A DNA stretch of 64,000 nucleotides, taken from the NCBI RefSeq assembly GCF_011634895.1, contig NZ_SIRR01000008.1, positions 186,001-250,000 of the forward strand, read 5' to 3'. Both the position numbers and the translations under genes were made by a program. Under the pieces are notes generated by a model. The model saw only the letters and a list, made by a program, of their open reading frames with translations. It searched no databases and was not told the DNA's origin. This document shows, piece after piece, positions 1 through 8,834 of the stretch; position 1 is the first letter of the stretch; each line of letters starts with the position of its first letter. The DNA comes from Rheinheimera pleomorphica. GTDB lineage: Bacteria > Pseudomonadota > Gammaproteobacteria > Enterobacterales > Alteromonadaceae.

Positions 1-82
1 TGGGGAACTTTGGCGACCCTTTCATAAATAACAAAATCGGGTTTTCAGCAATCTGCTGTTTAATTTTATCTAACGTTTCCAT
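1..82 (-). CDS. grxD: Monothiol glutaredoxin Grx4, N-terminal part (cut by window start)
   Basis: Only the first 27 codons are inside the window, read on the minus strand from an ATG at 82-80. The peptide METLDKIKQQIAENPILLFM and the following KGSPKFP match the start of Escherichia GrxD, a monothiol glutaredoxin that carries [2Fe-2S] clusters to client proteins. The CGFS active site lies beyond the window edge, so it cannot be checked. The gene is divergent from sodB, an arrangement seen in related genomes, and shares the roughly 240-bp region between the two starts. The identification rests on the N-terminus alone. Confidence 0.85.
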   Translation of the reverse strand, partial: METLDKIKQQIAENPILLFMKGSPKFP

Positions 83-251
83 TAATACCTCACGACATAA
101 GCATGTTCATACTGGCCACTATTTTACGCTGTTCTGTGGCGACTAGCACTTGAGATTTGAGAAAAAAGCCCCCAACTCAGAGCCAGATAACTAACAGGCT
201 GAGCAGCAAAACCAGCTAAACTGCATCAGCTTAACAACAACACTGTAAAAC

Positions 252-280
252 TTGAGTATTTTAGTCAGGTTTTGTAGTCT
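252..280 (+). promoter_or_regulatory. Possible sodB promoter
   Basis: TTGAGT (252-257) and TAGTCT (275-280) are separated by 17 bp and lie about 43 bp before the sodB start. The -10 element matches the sigma-70 consensus at only three of six positions, so this is a tentative call based on spacing and location. Confidence 0.25.
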
Positions 281-322
281 ACGCCATGCAGACATCATAA
301 ACAACGCCAACGGAGAACGACT

Positions 323-907
323 ATGGCCTTTGAATTACCCGCATTACCTTATGCAAAAGACGCGTTAGCGCCACACATTTCCGCCGAAACGCTGGAATAT
401 CATTACGGTAAGCACCACAACACCTATGTTGTTAAGTTAAACGGCCTGATTGAAGGCACGCCTTTCGCCGGTAAATCGCTGGAAGACATCGTACGTACCT
501 CAGAAGGCGGCATCTTCAATAACGCCGCCCAGGTATGGAACCATACCTTCTACTGGCACTGCTTATCACCCAATGGTGGTGGCGAGCCAACAGGTGCCTT
601 AGCTGACGCTATCAATGCAAAATGGGGCTCTTTCGCCGCTTTCAAAACCGCCTTTAATGACAAGGCAGTAAATAACTTTGGTTCAAGCTGGACCTGGTTA
701 GTGAAAAAAGCCGATGGCAGCCTGGACATCGTTAACACCAGCAATGCCGGCACGCCGTTAACTGATACCAGCCTGACGCCAGTGATGACAGTGGATCTGT
801 GGGAACATGCGTACTATATTGACTACCGCAATGCCCGCCCAACTTACCTCGATGCCTTCTGGGCATTAGTGAACTGGGAATTTGCCAGCAAAAACTTCGC
901 CGGCTAA
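323..907 (+). CDS. sodB: Superoxide dismutase [Fe]
   Basis: This cytoplasmic enzyme of 194 residues converts superoxide to hydrogen peroxide and oxygen. The four metal ligands of the Fe/Mn-SOD family are present: His27, His74, Asp158 and His162. The iron-type signature around [17 protein letters not shown] and the length favour the SodB (iron) branch. No signal peptide is seen. The ATG at 323 has a GGAG ribosome binding site at 312-315. The gene stands alone: it is divergent from grxD and ends in a strong terminator at 926-949, so it is monocistronic. Iron- or Fur-dependent control is common for sodB, but I did not find a convincing Fur box. Confidence 0.97.
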   Translation: MAFELPALPYAKDALAPHISAETLEYHYGKHHNTYVVKLNGLIEGTPFAGKSLEDIVRTSEGGIFNNAAQVWNHTFYWHCLSPNGGGEPTGALADAINAKWGSFAAFKTAFNDKAVNNFGSSWTWLVKKADGSLDIVNTSNAGTPLTDTSLTPVMTVDLWEHAYYIDYRNARPTYLDAFWALVNWEFASKNFAG

Positions 908-925
908 TCGCTGCAGTGAGATACC

Positions 926-949
926 AACCCGGCTTTAGCCGGGTTTTTT
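926..949 (+). terminator. Intrinsic terminator after sodB
   Basis: AACCCGGC-TTTA-GCCGGGTT is followed by a run of T. It starts 18 nt after the sodB stop codon, so it should end the sodB transcript before prkA. Confidence 0.9.
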
Positions 950-1134
950 GTCCGCCTTAGTTTACATTTCATCGCTAATCAGCAACAAAACCGTTTTGCT
1001 TATCCTGCGTATAGCTTAAAGAAAATTGTAGATTTTTCTGTCAATTAGTCAGGCGCGAATGCGCTTTACTGTCTAACCTTAACGTAACAGCTTGGCTGCA
1101 ACCCTTTTCCGATGTTTAAAAGCTGGAGGTGCAT

Positions 1135-3057
1135 ATGGGTATTTTCGAGCACTACAAATCGCGTTATGAGGCGGCAAAAGAAGAAGAATATAGCATTCAG
1201 GAATTCCTTGCCCTGTGTAAGCAGGACAAAAGCTGCTATGCCAGCGCGGCAGAGCGGCTGTTGTTGGCTATCGGCCAGCCGGAACTGATTGATACCGCCC
1301 AGGATCCCAAACTAAGCCGGTTGTTTTCCAACCGCGTGATCGCCCGTTATCCGGCCTTTTCCGAATTTTACGGCATGGAAGAAGCGATAGAGCAAATAGT
1401 GTCTTACCTGAAACACTCTGCGCAGGGGCTGGAAGAGCGCAAACAAATCTTGTATTTACTCGGCCCGGTCGGCGGCGGTAAGTCGTCACTGGCAGAGAAA
1501 CTGAAGCATTTAATGCAGCAAATTCCGATTTATTACTTAAAAGGCTCACCGGTATATGACCATCCGCTGTGCCTGTTCGACGTCAGCGAAGACGGCAATA
1601 TTTTGCAGGACGAATATGGCATCCCCAAACGTTACCTGCGCAATATTATGTCGCCCTGGGCCAGTAAACGTTTGCACGAGTACAACGGCGATATCAGCCA
1701 GTTTAAGGTGGTGAAAAAATACCCGTCTATTTTGGATCAGCTGGCGATTGCCAAGACTGAACCGGGTGATGAAAACAACCAGGATATCGCCTCGTTAGTG
1801 GGCAAAGTCGACATTCGTAAGCTGGAACATTTTGCCCAGAACGATCCGGATGCCTACAGCTACTCCGGCGCACTATGTCGTGCTAACCAGGGTTTAATGG
1901 AATTTGTTGAGATGTTTAAAGCGCCGATTAAGGTGCTGCATCCGCTGTTAACCGCGACACAAGAAGGCAATTACAACGGCACTGAGGGCTTAGCCGCCCT
2001 GCCTTTTGATGGCATTATTCTGGCGCACAGCAATGAATCTGAATGGCAAACCTTTCGCAACAACAAGAATAACGAGGCCTTTCTTGACCGGGTATACATT
2101 GTAAAAGTGCCTTATTGCCTGCGTGTTAGTGAGGAGATGCGTATTTACCAGAAACTGCTGGAGCACAGTGAACTGAATTCGGCCCCTTGTGCACCGGGCA
2201 CCTTAATTTCACTGGCCCAGTTTGCTGTGTTATCCCGGCTGAAAAACCCGGACAATTCCAGCTTGTATTCCAAAATGCGGGTTTATGATGGCGAAAGCTT
2301 AAAAGATACCGATCCCAAAGCTAAGTCGTATCAGGAATACCGCGACTATGCCGGTGTCGATGAGGGCATGACAGGGCTATCGACCCGCTTTGCCTTTAAA
2401 ATTTTATCACGGGTGTTTAACTTTGACAGTACTGAAGTCGCCGCCAATCCGGTGCATCTGTTTTACGTGCTGGAACAACAAATTGAGCGCGAACAATTCC
2501 CTGCCGATGTCGCCGAACGTTATCTGGAGCACTTAAAAGGCTATTTGATCCCGAAATATATTGAGTTTATTGGTAAAGAAATTCAAACCGCTTATTTAGA
2601 GTCCTACTCTGAATACGGCCAGAATATTTTTGATCGCTACGTGATTTATGCGGACTTCTGGATCCAGGATCAGGAATACCGCGATCCGGAAACCGGCCAG
2701 CTGTTTGACCGGTCAGCGTTAAACGCCGAGCTGGAGAAAATAGAAAAGCCCGCCGGCATCAGCAACCCGAAAGACTTCCGCAATGAGATCGTCAACTTTG
2801 TACTAAGGGCGAAAGCGAAAAACAATGGCAAAAACCCGACCTGGACCAGCTATGAAAAGCTGCGCACTGTGATTGAGAAAAAGATGTTCTCCAGTACCGA
2901 GGAGTTGCTGCCGGTGATTTCGTTTAATGCAAAAACCTCGACCGACGATCAGAAAAAACACGATGATTTTGTAAATCGGATGATGGAAAAAGGCTATACC
3001 CGTAAGCAAGTCAGGTTGCTGTCTGAATGGTATTTACGTGTGCGTAAATCGCAGTAA
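1135..3057 (+). CDS. prkA: PrkA-type serine protein kinase / AAA+ protein
   Basis: This protein of 640 residues is closely similar along its whole length to Escherichia YeaG/PrkA (644 residues). PrkA proteins combine an N-terminal AAA-like nucleotide-binding domain (Walker A GPVGGGKS at about 110-117) with a C-terminal domain related to eukaryotic-type kinases. They act in stationary-phase and nitrogen-starvation responses. I chose the ATG at 1135 because GGAGG at 1125-1129 sits 5 nt before it. A GTG at 1129 overlaps that ribosome binding site and would add only two residues. The gene heads a three-gene unit with yeaH (21-nt gap) and ycgB, the conserved yeaG-yeaH-ycgB set. The 227-nt gap before it holds only the sodB terminator and presumably the promoter, which I could not assign. 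Confidence 0.95.
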   Translation: MGIFEHYKSRYEAAKEEEYSIQEFLALCKQDKSCYASAAERLLLAIGQPELIDTAQDPKLSRLFSNRVIARYPAFSEFYGMEEAIEQIVSYLKHSAQGLEERKQILYLLGPVGGGKSSLAEKLKHLMQQIPIYYLKGSPVYDHPLCLFDVSEDGNILQDEYGIPKRYLRNIMSPWASKRLHEYNGDISQFKVVKKYPSILDQLAIAKTEPGDENNQDIASLVGKVDIRKLEHFAQNDPDAYSYSGALCRANQGLMEFVEMFKAPIKVLHPLLTATQEGNYNGTEGLAALPFDGIILAHSNESEWQTFRNNKNNEAFLDRVYIVKVPYCLRVSEEMRIYQKLLEHSELNSAPCAPGTLISLAQFAVLSRLKNPDNSSLYSKMRVYDGESLKDTDPKAKSYQEYRDYAGVDEGMTGLSTRFAFKILSRVFNFDSTEVAANPVHLFYVLEQQIEREQFPADVAERYLEHLKGYLIPKYIEFIGKEIQTAYLESYSEYGQNIFDRYVIYADFWIQDQEYRDPETGQLFDRSALNAELEKIEKPAGISNPKDFRNEIVNFVLRAKAKNNGKNPTWTSYEKLRTVIEKKMFSSTEELLPVISFNAKTSTDDQKKHDDFVNRMMEKGYTRKQVRLLSEWYLRVRKSQ

Positions 3058-3078
3058 CCCTAGCTGGCCGGAGGTAGT

Positions 3079-4347
3079 ATGGCGCATTTTATCGACAGAC
3101 GATTAAACGGTAAGAATAAAAGCGCGGTGAACCGCCAGCGCTTTATTCGCCGTTACAAGCAACAAATTAAGAAAGCCGTGTCCGATGCCATCAGCAAACG
3201 TAGCGTCACTGATATCAGCAGTGGCGAAAGCGTGACTATTCCCAGTAAAGACATTACCGAGCCGTTTTTTCATCAGGGCAAAGGGGGCCGACGGCAGATA
3301 GTGCACCCGGGTAATGATCAGTTTAGCCCCGGCGACCGCATTAAAAGGCCACAGGGCGGTGCTGGCGGTGGCAGCGGCCAGGGCGATGCCAGCAATGACG
3401 GTGAAGGCACAGATGACTTTGTGTTTTCCATCTCAAAAGATGAGTATCTGGATTTATTATTTGAAGATCTGGAACTGCCAAACCTGCGCAAAAACCAGCT
3501 GGATAAACTGGTACAGTATAAAAATGTTCGCGCCGGTTACCGCTCGGAAGGTGTGCCAAGCAATATTGATATAGTGCGCTCGTTACGCGGTTCCCTGGCA
3601 AGGCGTGTGGCGATGACCGCCGATAAAAAAGCCCGCTTGCGCGAACTGGAACAGCAGCTGGCCGCACTGGAACATGAGCCGGTACCGGATCAGCAACAGC
3701 TGCTGAAGTTGCAGGATGAGATTGCCGAGCTAAAACAACGCATTGCAGCTGTGCCCTTTATTGATAGCTTTGATTTACGCTTTCGCAATTTTCAGAAGCG
3801 GCCCGAGCCTACCAGCAAGGCGGTGATGTTTTGCCTGATGGATGTCTCCGGCTCTATGGATCAGGCCACCAAAGATATGGCCAAGCGCTTTTATATCCTG
3901 CTGTATTTATTTTTAAGCCGCAGCTACAAAAATGTCGAAGTGGTGTATATCCGTCATCATACCCAGGCCAAAGAGGTAGATGAGCAGGAATTTTTCTATT
4001 CACAGGAAACGGGCGGCACTATTGTTTCCAGCGCCATTAAGCTGATGTATGACATAGTGCAACAGCGCTACGATCCGGCGCAGTGGAATATTTACGCGGC
4101 ACAGGCGTCTGATGGCGATAACTGGACGGATGACAGCGCGCCCTGTGCAGAACTGTTGGCCAACAAGCTACTGCCACTGCTGCGTTACTATGCCTATATT
4201 GAAATTACGCCCAGAGCCCATCAGAGCCTGTGGCAGGAGTACGAAAAATTACTGCCTGTGTTTGATAATTTCGCCATACAACATATTCAGCATGTCAGTG
4301 ATATTTATCCGGTATTTCGCGAGCTGTTTAAAAAACAGGCCGCCTGA
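3079..4347 (+). CDS. yeaH: YeaH/YhbH family protein with von Willebrand A domain (DUF444)
   Basis: This protein of 422 residues belongs to the YeaH/DUF444 family, which is always found next to PrkA. Its N-terminus is basic and is followed by a Gly-rich low-complexity stretch (residues 93-104). A predicted coiled coil spans about 181-224. The C-terminal vWA-like domain carries the MIDAS-type motif DVSGSMD at 255-261. The biochemical role is not established. The context says it works with the PrkA kinase and SpoVR-like YcgB. The ATG at 3079 follows a GGCCGGAGG ribosome binding site. No truncation or unusual composition is seen. Confidence 0.93.
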   Translation: MAHFIDRRLNGKNKSAVNRQRFIRRYKQQIKKAVSDAISKRSVTDISSGESVTIPSKDITEPFFHQGKGGRRQIVHPGNDQFSPGDRIKRPQGGAGGGSGQGDASNDGEGTDDFVFSISKDEYLDLLFEDLELPNLRKNQLDKLVQYKNVRAGYRSEGVPSNIDIVRSLRGSLARRVAMTADKKARLRELEQQLAALEHEPVPDQQQLLKLQDEIAELKQRIAAVPFIDSFDLRFRNFQKRPEPTSKAVMFCLMDVSGSMDQATKDMAKRFYILLYLFLSRSYKNVEVVYIRHHTQAKEVDEQEFFYSQETGGTIVSSAIKLMYDIVQQRYDPAQWNIYAAQASDGDNWTDDSAPCAELLANKLLPLLRYYAYIEITPRAHQSLWQEYEKLLPVFDNFAIQHIQHVSDIYPVFRELFKKQAA

Positions 4348-4392
4348 GCTGACTCCTGACGACGCGTTCACAACTTTGCAGTGAGGTTTTTT

Positions 4393-5913
4393 ATGGCCAA
4401 AGCAAAAACGAAAACGAGCCACTGTTTGCCGGATGGGCCGGACTGGACTTTCGCTTTGCTCGATGCCTACCACCAGGAAATCGCCCGGGTGGCAGCGCAT
4501 TACAAGCTGGATACCTACCCAAACCAGATTGAAGTCATTACCGCTGAACAAATGATGGATGCCTATTCCAGTGTCGGTATGCCGCTGGGTTATCACCACT
4601 GGTCCTATGGCAAAAAGTTTATTCAAACCGAGCAAAACTATAAACGTGGCTATATGGGGCTGGCTTACGAGATCGTGATCAATTCCAACCCTTGTATTGC
4701 CTATTTAATGGAAGAAAATACCATTACCATGCAGGCGCTGGTGATGGCACATGCCTGTTATGGCCATAACTCTTTTTTTAAAAACAATTACTTGTTTAAA
4801 ACCTGGACCGACGCCGGTTCTATTATTGATTATCTGGTATTTGCGAAAAACTATATCAGCCAATGTGAAGAAAAATACGGCATCGGCGAAGTAGAAGACA
4901 TGCTCGACTCCTGCCATGCGTTAATGAACTACGGCGTAGACCGCTATAAAAGGCCACAGAAGATATCGTTAGATGAAGAACAGCGACGCCAGCAAGAGCG
5001 GGAAAACTATCTGCAATCACAGGTCAATGATTTGTGGCGTACCATCCCCAGCAAAGCGGTCAGCGCGGAAGAACAGATCGCTCGTTACCCAAGCGAGCCG
5101 CAGGAAAATATTCTGTATTTTATTGAAAAAAATGCCCCGCTACTAAAACCCTGGCAGCGCGAGATCGTGCGCATAGTACGTAAAATATCGCAATATTTTT
5201 ACCCGCAAAAACAAACCCAGGTGATGAATGAAGGTTGGGCCACCTTTTGGCACTACACCATTTTACAGCACCTGTATGACGAGGGCATGGTCAGTGACCG
5301 CTTTATGCTGGAGGTATTACACAGCCATACTAATGTGGTCGCGCAGCCTGAATACAACAGCAAATACTATTCTGGCATTAACCCTTATGCGTTGGGTTTT
5401 GCCATGTTTAGTGATATCCGCCGCATCTGCGAGCATCCAACAGCAGAAGATAAAGAGTGGTTTGGCCAGATGGCCGGCAGCGACTGGCTGGAGACACTGC
5501 ACTTTGCTATGCAGAATTTTAAAGATGAGAGTTTTATTAGCCAGTATCTGTCACCTAAGGTGATCCGCGATTTTCACTTGTTTGCCATTATTGACGACGA
5601 TGAGGACAGCAGCCTGGAGGTCGCGGCCATTCACAATGCCGAAGGCTATCAGAAAATCCGCACTATGTTGTCACAGCAGTATAACCTCAGCCAGATAGAA
5701 CCGAATATTCAAGTGTACAACGTTGATTTTAACGGCGATCGTTCGCTGACACTGCGCTATATTCCGCAAAACCGTATCCCCTTGGCCGAGTCTAAACTGC
5801 AGGTTCTGAAGCACTTACACCGGCTGTGGGGCTTTACGGTATACCTGGAACAACAAAACGACGATGGCAGTACAGAATTACTCGCCAGCTGCCCGGAGCA
5901 AGGCGAGTTATAA
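4393..5913 (+). CDS. ycgB: SpoVR family protein YcgB
   Basis: This protein of 506 residues matches Escherichia YcgB (510 residues) from the DGPDWTF motif near the N-terminus to the LWGF motif near the C-terminus. SpoVR was first described in Bacillus spore cortex formation. In non-sporulating proteobacteria the family is co-transcribed with prkA and yeaH, and its molecular function is unknown. A GTG at 4381 lies in the same frame, but GTGAGG at 4381-4386 is better read as the ribosome binding site of the ATG at 4393. The gene is third in the prkA-yeaH-ycgB unit with a 45-nt gap. It converges on the diguanylate cyclase gene only 5 nt downstream, with no terminator visible between them. Confidence 0.94.
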   Translation: MAKAKTKTSHCLPDGPDWTFALLDAYHQEIARVAAHYKLDTYPNQIEVITAEQMMDAYSSVGMPLGYHHWSYGKKFIQTEQNYKRGYMGLAYEIVINSNPCIAYLMEENTITMQALVMAHACYGHNSFFKNNYLFKTWTDAGSIIDYLVFAKNYISQCEEKYGIGEVEDMLDSCHALMNYGVDRYKRPQKISLDEEQRRQQERENYLQSQVNDLWRTIPSKAVSAEEQIARYPSEPQENILYFIEKNAPLLKPWQREIVRIVRKISQYFYPQKQTQVMNEGWATFWHYTILQHLYDEGMVSDRFMLEVLHSHTNVVAQPEYNSKYYSGINPYALGFAMFSDIRRICEHPTAEDKEWFGQMAGSDWLETLHFAMQNFKDESFISQYLSPKVIRDFHLFAIIDDDEDSSLEVAAIHNAEGYQKIRTMLSQQYNLSQIEPNIQVYNVDFNGDRSLTLRYIPQNRIPLAESKLQVLKHLHRLWGFTVYLEQQNDDGSTELLASCPEQGEL

Positions 5914-5918
5914 GCGGG

Positions 5919-6881
5919 TTATTCTGGCGAAAAGCAGGTAACCTGATTACGGCCATTGGCTTTTGACTGGTACAAGCCTTTGTCTGCCGCTTCTATCCAT
6001 TGCCGGTGTTCGGTCATCTCAGTGTGATACTCTGCCAGGCCTAAACTGAGTGTGACTTTAAGTTGCTGACCATTATAGGCAATACACAGCGCTTCTACCG
6101 ATTGCCGTAACCGCTCGGCCAGTACTGTAGCTTGCTGAAGCGTGGTATCAACCAACAGCACAGCATACTCCTCGCCGCCATAGCGCCCGGCAATGTCGGT
6201 ACTGCGCAGGTTGTTCCGCACGGCATCGGCAATTGCCTGGATCACCACATCACCGGCAGCATGGCCATAGGTATCGTTAACACGTTTAAAATGGTCAATA
6301 TCACACATCAGCAAAGTGCTTTTGTGCTGATATCGCTGTAAGCGCTTAAACTCTTGTATCAGATTCTCTTCCCAGTACCCACGGTTAAACAGCTGGGTTA
6401 GAAAGTCGGTTTTAGTCAGCTGTTTCAGCCGGCCATTCATTGACTCAAGTTCAATACGACTTACCGCAACATCAGTGACGTCATAAATAATAAAGCACAG
6501 GTGTGTCACCTGGCCGCGGGTGTCCGTCAGCGGAAAAATAGTGCTGTTTTGGTACATGTACTCAGCACTGCCGGTAATAGGCCGGTAGTTACGAAACTTA
6601 AAAATATACGGTCGCTGCTCCCAGATAGTAAAAGCGCGGTTTTTCAGCAGTATCACCGGATCACATTTTCGCCTTAACCAGTCTTCGTCTATTTCAGAGA
6701 ACAAATCAAATAAATAGCGATCTCTGACCTGCCGAGGTGTTAAGCCACTGTGATTCTCCATAAACCCATTCCAGACCTGGATCCGGTAATCACAATTTAA
6801 TACCACCAGGCCGACATCGACTGTCTGAAACATATCCATCAGCCAATGTACTTCAGAGACTTCGACCTGTGCGTGTGACAT
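5919..6881 (-). CDS. PAS-GGDEF diguanylate cyclase
   Basis: This predicted cytoplasmic protein of 320 residues has a PAS-like sensor domain (about 10-140), a short linker helix and a GGDEF domain (about 155-318). The active-site loop is GGEEY at 235-239, with the metal-binding Asp in CDID near 194. The RxxD inhibitory site (RSTD, 226-229) sits five residues before it, so both synthesis of cyclic di-GMP and product inhibition are likely. No membrane segment is seen. The start lies 2 nt after the stop codon of the receiver/CheC gene, so the two form one transcription unit. The receiver protein may set the activity of this cyclase. The ligand of the PAS domain cannot be read from the sequence. 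Confidence 0.9.
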   Translation of the reverse strand: MSHAQVEVSEVHWLMDMFQTVDVGLVVLNCDYRIQVWNGFMENHSGLTPRQVRDRYLFDLFSEIDEDWLRRKCDPVILLKNRAFTIWEQRPYIFKFRNYRPITGSAEYMYQNSTIFPLTDTRGQVTHLCFIIYDVTDVAVSRIELESMNGRLKQLTKTDFLTQLFNRGYWEENLIQEFKRLQRYQHKSTLLMCDIDHFKRVNDTYGHAAGDVVIQAIADAVRNNLRSTDIAGRYGGEEYAVLLVDTTLQQATVLAERLRQSVEALCIAYNGQQLKVTLSLGLAEYHTEMTEHRQWIEAADKGLYQSKANGRNQVTCFSPE

Positions 6882-6883
6882 TG

Positions 6884-7897
6884 TCAGCCCTCCAGCAAAA
6901 ATGCGACTTTATAGTTCAGGGTTTTCAGGCTGTCTTCGGTAAATAACAACAGTAAATCGCAGCTGATATTGTAATTTTCAATGCCGTAACTTAGCTCTAT
7001 TGCCAGTGTTTTTTTCCAGCGTTTGGCATTGGCTTTAATCAGCTCACTAACCGGTGCATGTTGCCCCAGTACTACCGGATGGCCCTGACTGAAACTCATA
7101 TCAATTTGCTCAGCCAATCCTTTGAGCACAGCGCCAATCAGAATATTGGCAATGTCCATCAGCAGCTCCAGCTCTACTTTCACCGTCAGCTCACCCTGAT
7201 AATTCATTAAACGGGCAATATCTTTAAAGCTGGAGTCGGTCAGGATTAACAACGCCTCGCCCGACACACCGCCACCAATAAAACCCTGGCAAACCGCTGA
7301 GGTGGTAGCCTCATGTTCTACTGACGCCAGCGCCATGTGTAGCTCACTGACTTCAATTAAGTTTACATTTGGAATTGGCAGTTTAACGAATACGTTCAGC
7401 AAACGCGCCAGCAAATCACCTGCCTGGCCCATAGCGACATTGGTCAGTTCCTGCAGCACATCGCGCATCTCTGCGCTGAGCTCGGCAGACACAACCGGCA
7501 CTTTGGTTGGCATAACGCTGATGGCAGCCTTGGTATTAACGGCATGTAACTGCATCAGCTGTTGCAGTTTGGCTGCATCGACCGGCTTACGGATAAAGTC
7601 GAGCGCGCCCAGGCCTTTTACCCGTTCAATCGCTTCTGGCTGTACATCGCCGGACACCACCACAACATTGAGCTGCAACTGGCGTTGTTTCAGCTCCGCC
7701 AGTACCTGATAGCCATCCATCACCGGCATATTTAAATCTAAAAACAGCCAGTCAATATCTTGCTTAAGCAGGGTATCAAGAGCCTCAGCGCCATGCCCGG
7801 CAAAAAACAGGTTGGCCTGCCACTCCTGTGGTAGAATCCTGGCTAGCTGTTTACGCGCCAGGTTAGAATCATCACAAATTAGTACCGCTATGGTCAT
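6884..7897 (-). CDS. Response regulator with C-terminal CheC/CheX-type phosphatase domain
   Basis: The first ~120 residues form a receiver domain: acidic pair D9/D10, phospho-acceptor D54 in LFLDLNMP, Ser82 and Lys104. The rest (about 140-337) resembles the CheC/CheX/FliY phosphatase fold and has two helices of the D-x3-E-x2-N type: DVLQELTN and the variant ELLMDIAN. Such proteins are thought to dephosphorylate response regulators. I chose the ATG at 7897, which gives 337 residues and starts at MTIAVLICDD, the usual distance before a receiver domain. An ATG at 7924 would add nine residues, but it lies inside a perfect palindrome and has no ribosome binding site. The gene is co-transcribed with the PAS-GGDEF gene. 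Confidence 0.85.
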   Translation of the reverse strand: MTIAVLICDDSNLARKQLARILPQEWQANLFFAGHGAEALDTLLKQDIDWLFLDLNMPVMDGYQVLAELKQRQLQLNVVVVSGDVQPEAIERVKGLGALDFIRKPVDAAKLQQLMQLHAVNTKAAISVMPTKVPVVSAELSAEMRDVLQELTNVAMGQAGDLLARLLNVFVKLPIPNVNLIEVSELHMALASVEHEATTSAVCQGFIGGGVSGEALLILTDSSFKDIARLMNYQGELTVKVELELLMDIANILIGAVLKGLAEQIDMSFSQGHPVVLGQHAPVSELIKANAKRWKKTLAIELSYGIENYNISCDLLLLFTEDSLKTLNYKVAFLLEG

Positions 7898-7922
7898 CGG
7901 CGTCTCACTCAGCACTGGCTTC

Positions 7923-7942
7923 ATTTCAGTCTAGACTGAAAT
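7923..7942. promoter_or_regulatory. 20-bp perfect palindrome, possible operator
   Basis: ATTTCAGTCT and its exact reverse complement abut with no spacer. The site lies 26 nt before the chosen start of the receiver/CheC gene and about 85 nt before the thiol peroxidase gene on the other strand. This is a natural place for a dimeric regulator to act on either or both genes. I do not recognise the motif. Confidence 0.5.
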
Positions 7943-8027
7943 CATTGGTTCGCGCATAAACTACTAAAAATATGTGCTGTTCCAGCTAATTAGTTTTAAT
8001 ATATTTTATCTTAACAGGAGCTGTATC

Positions 8028-8648
8028 ATGTCAGCCATTTTTCGTTTTTGCCGTCATTCGCTGCTTACTGCAGCCCTGGCCGCGTTTAGTCTGAATGCAT
8101 TCGCAGTCGATTTACAGGCTATATTGCCAGAGCGTTTAAGTAAAGTCAAAGCAGGCAATCAACCTATAGTTCTGCTGGGCACACCAGTCAGTACCGGTGA
8201 AGTGGCACCGACTTTTAAAGTGGTCGATGCTAATTTTAAAACTGTTAGCCTGGCAGACTACAGCGGTAAAACGGTAATGATCAGTGTGGTACCCAGCATA
8301 GATACTGGCATTTGTTCATTACAAACCAAGCGCTTTAACAGCGAAGTGGCTAATCTGGCGGAGAATGTGGTGTTATTAACCATTAGTACCGACCTACCCT
8401 TCGCCCAGAAGCGGTACTGTCAGCAGGAGCAAATTGATAGCATGCCGGTGCTGTCTGATGCAGTATGGCGTGATTTTGGCAGTAACTATGGCCTGTTAAT
8501 TAAAGACATGGGCCTGCTTGCGCGAGCCGTGCTGATTATTGACAGCAGTGGCACTCTGGCTTACATACAGCTGGTGGATGAGCTGGCCAAAGAACCTGAC
8601 TACGATGCCGCGCTGACAGCGTTACAGCAAATACTGCCGCAGCGCTAA
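8028..8648 (+). CDS. tpx: Thiol peroxidase (Tpx-type peroxiredoxin) with signal peptide
   Basis: This 206-residue protein reduces hydrogen peroxide and organic peroxides through a cysteine pair. The peroxidatic motif PSIDTGIC places Thr93 and Cys96, and the resolving cysteine is Cys131 (KRYC), as in atypical 2-Cys Tpx. The N-terminus (residues 1-26: basic RFCRH, a hydrophobic stretch, then AFA) looks like a Sec signal peptide cleaved before VDL. The mature enzyme should therefore be in the periplasm. Ordinary Escherichia Tpx (168 residues) has no such extension. The ATG at 8028 has AGGAG at 8016-8020. An in-frame ATG at 7974 lacks a ribosome binding site. The gene is divergent from the receiver/CheC gene. 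Confidence 0.88.
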   Translation: MSAIFRFCRHSLLTAALAAFSLNAFAVDLQAILPERLSKVKAGNQPIVLLGTPVSTGEVAPTFKVVDANFKTVSLADYSGKTVMISVVPSIDTGICSLQTKRFNSEVANLAENVVLLTISTDLPFAQKRYCQQEQIDSMPVLSDAVWRDFGSNYGLLIKDMGLLARAVLIIDSSGTLAYIQLVDELAKEPDYDAALTALQQILPQR

Positions 8649-8663
8649 ACGGCTGAGAGCGAC

Positions 8664-8690
8664 GCGGCAGAGAATATTTTTATCTGCCGC
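8664..8690 (+). other. Stem-loop after tpx
   Basis: An 8-bp perfect inverted repeat (GCGGCAGA / TCTGCCGC) with an 11-nt AT-rich loop begins 16 nt after the tpx stop. It is not followed by a T run, so it is not a textbook intrinsic terminator. It may protect the tpx mRNA 3' end or end transcription weakly. The ibpA heat-shock promoter begins 3 nt later. Confidence 0.4.
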
Positions 8691-8692
8691 AA

Positions 8693-8720
8693 CTTGAAAC
8701 TTTATTAACCGACCTTATAA
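8693..8720 (+). promoter_or_regulatory. Sigma-32-type heat-shock promoter for ibpA
   Basis: CTTGAAA (8693-8699) matches the sigma-32 -35 element exactly. After 13 bp comes CCTTATAA (8713-8720), close to the CCCCATnT -10 element. The spacing is the same as in the clear htpG promoter of this window. It is followed by a leader of about 105 nt before ibpA, consistent with the structured leaders known for ibp mRNAs. Confidence 0.65.
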
Positions 8721-8834
8721 ACAGTGTAGGTGGCCGGATACGGCACCTGAAAACGACAGCTGCTGCGCTGTCAGCGTTAACGCCCGTTCAAATGAAGGGC
8801 AACACAACACCTGTTTGCTAAAGAGGAATTGGTT

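Noticed and set aside
83-322. Fur box between grxD and sodB
   Set aside because: sodB is often iron-controlled, but I found no stretch close enough to the Fur consensus.
1129-1134. GTG start giving a two-residue longer PrkA
   Set aside because: The GTG overlaps the GGAGG sequence that is the natural ribosome binding site of the ATG at 1135.
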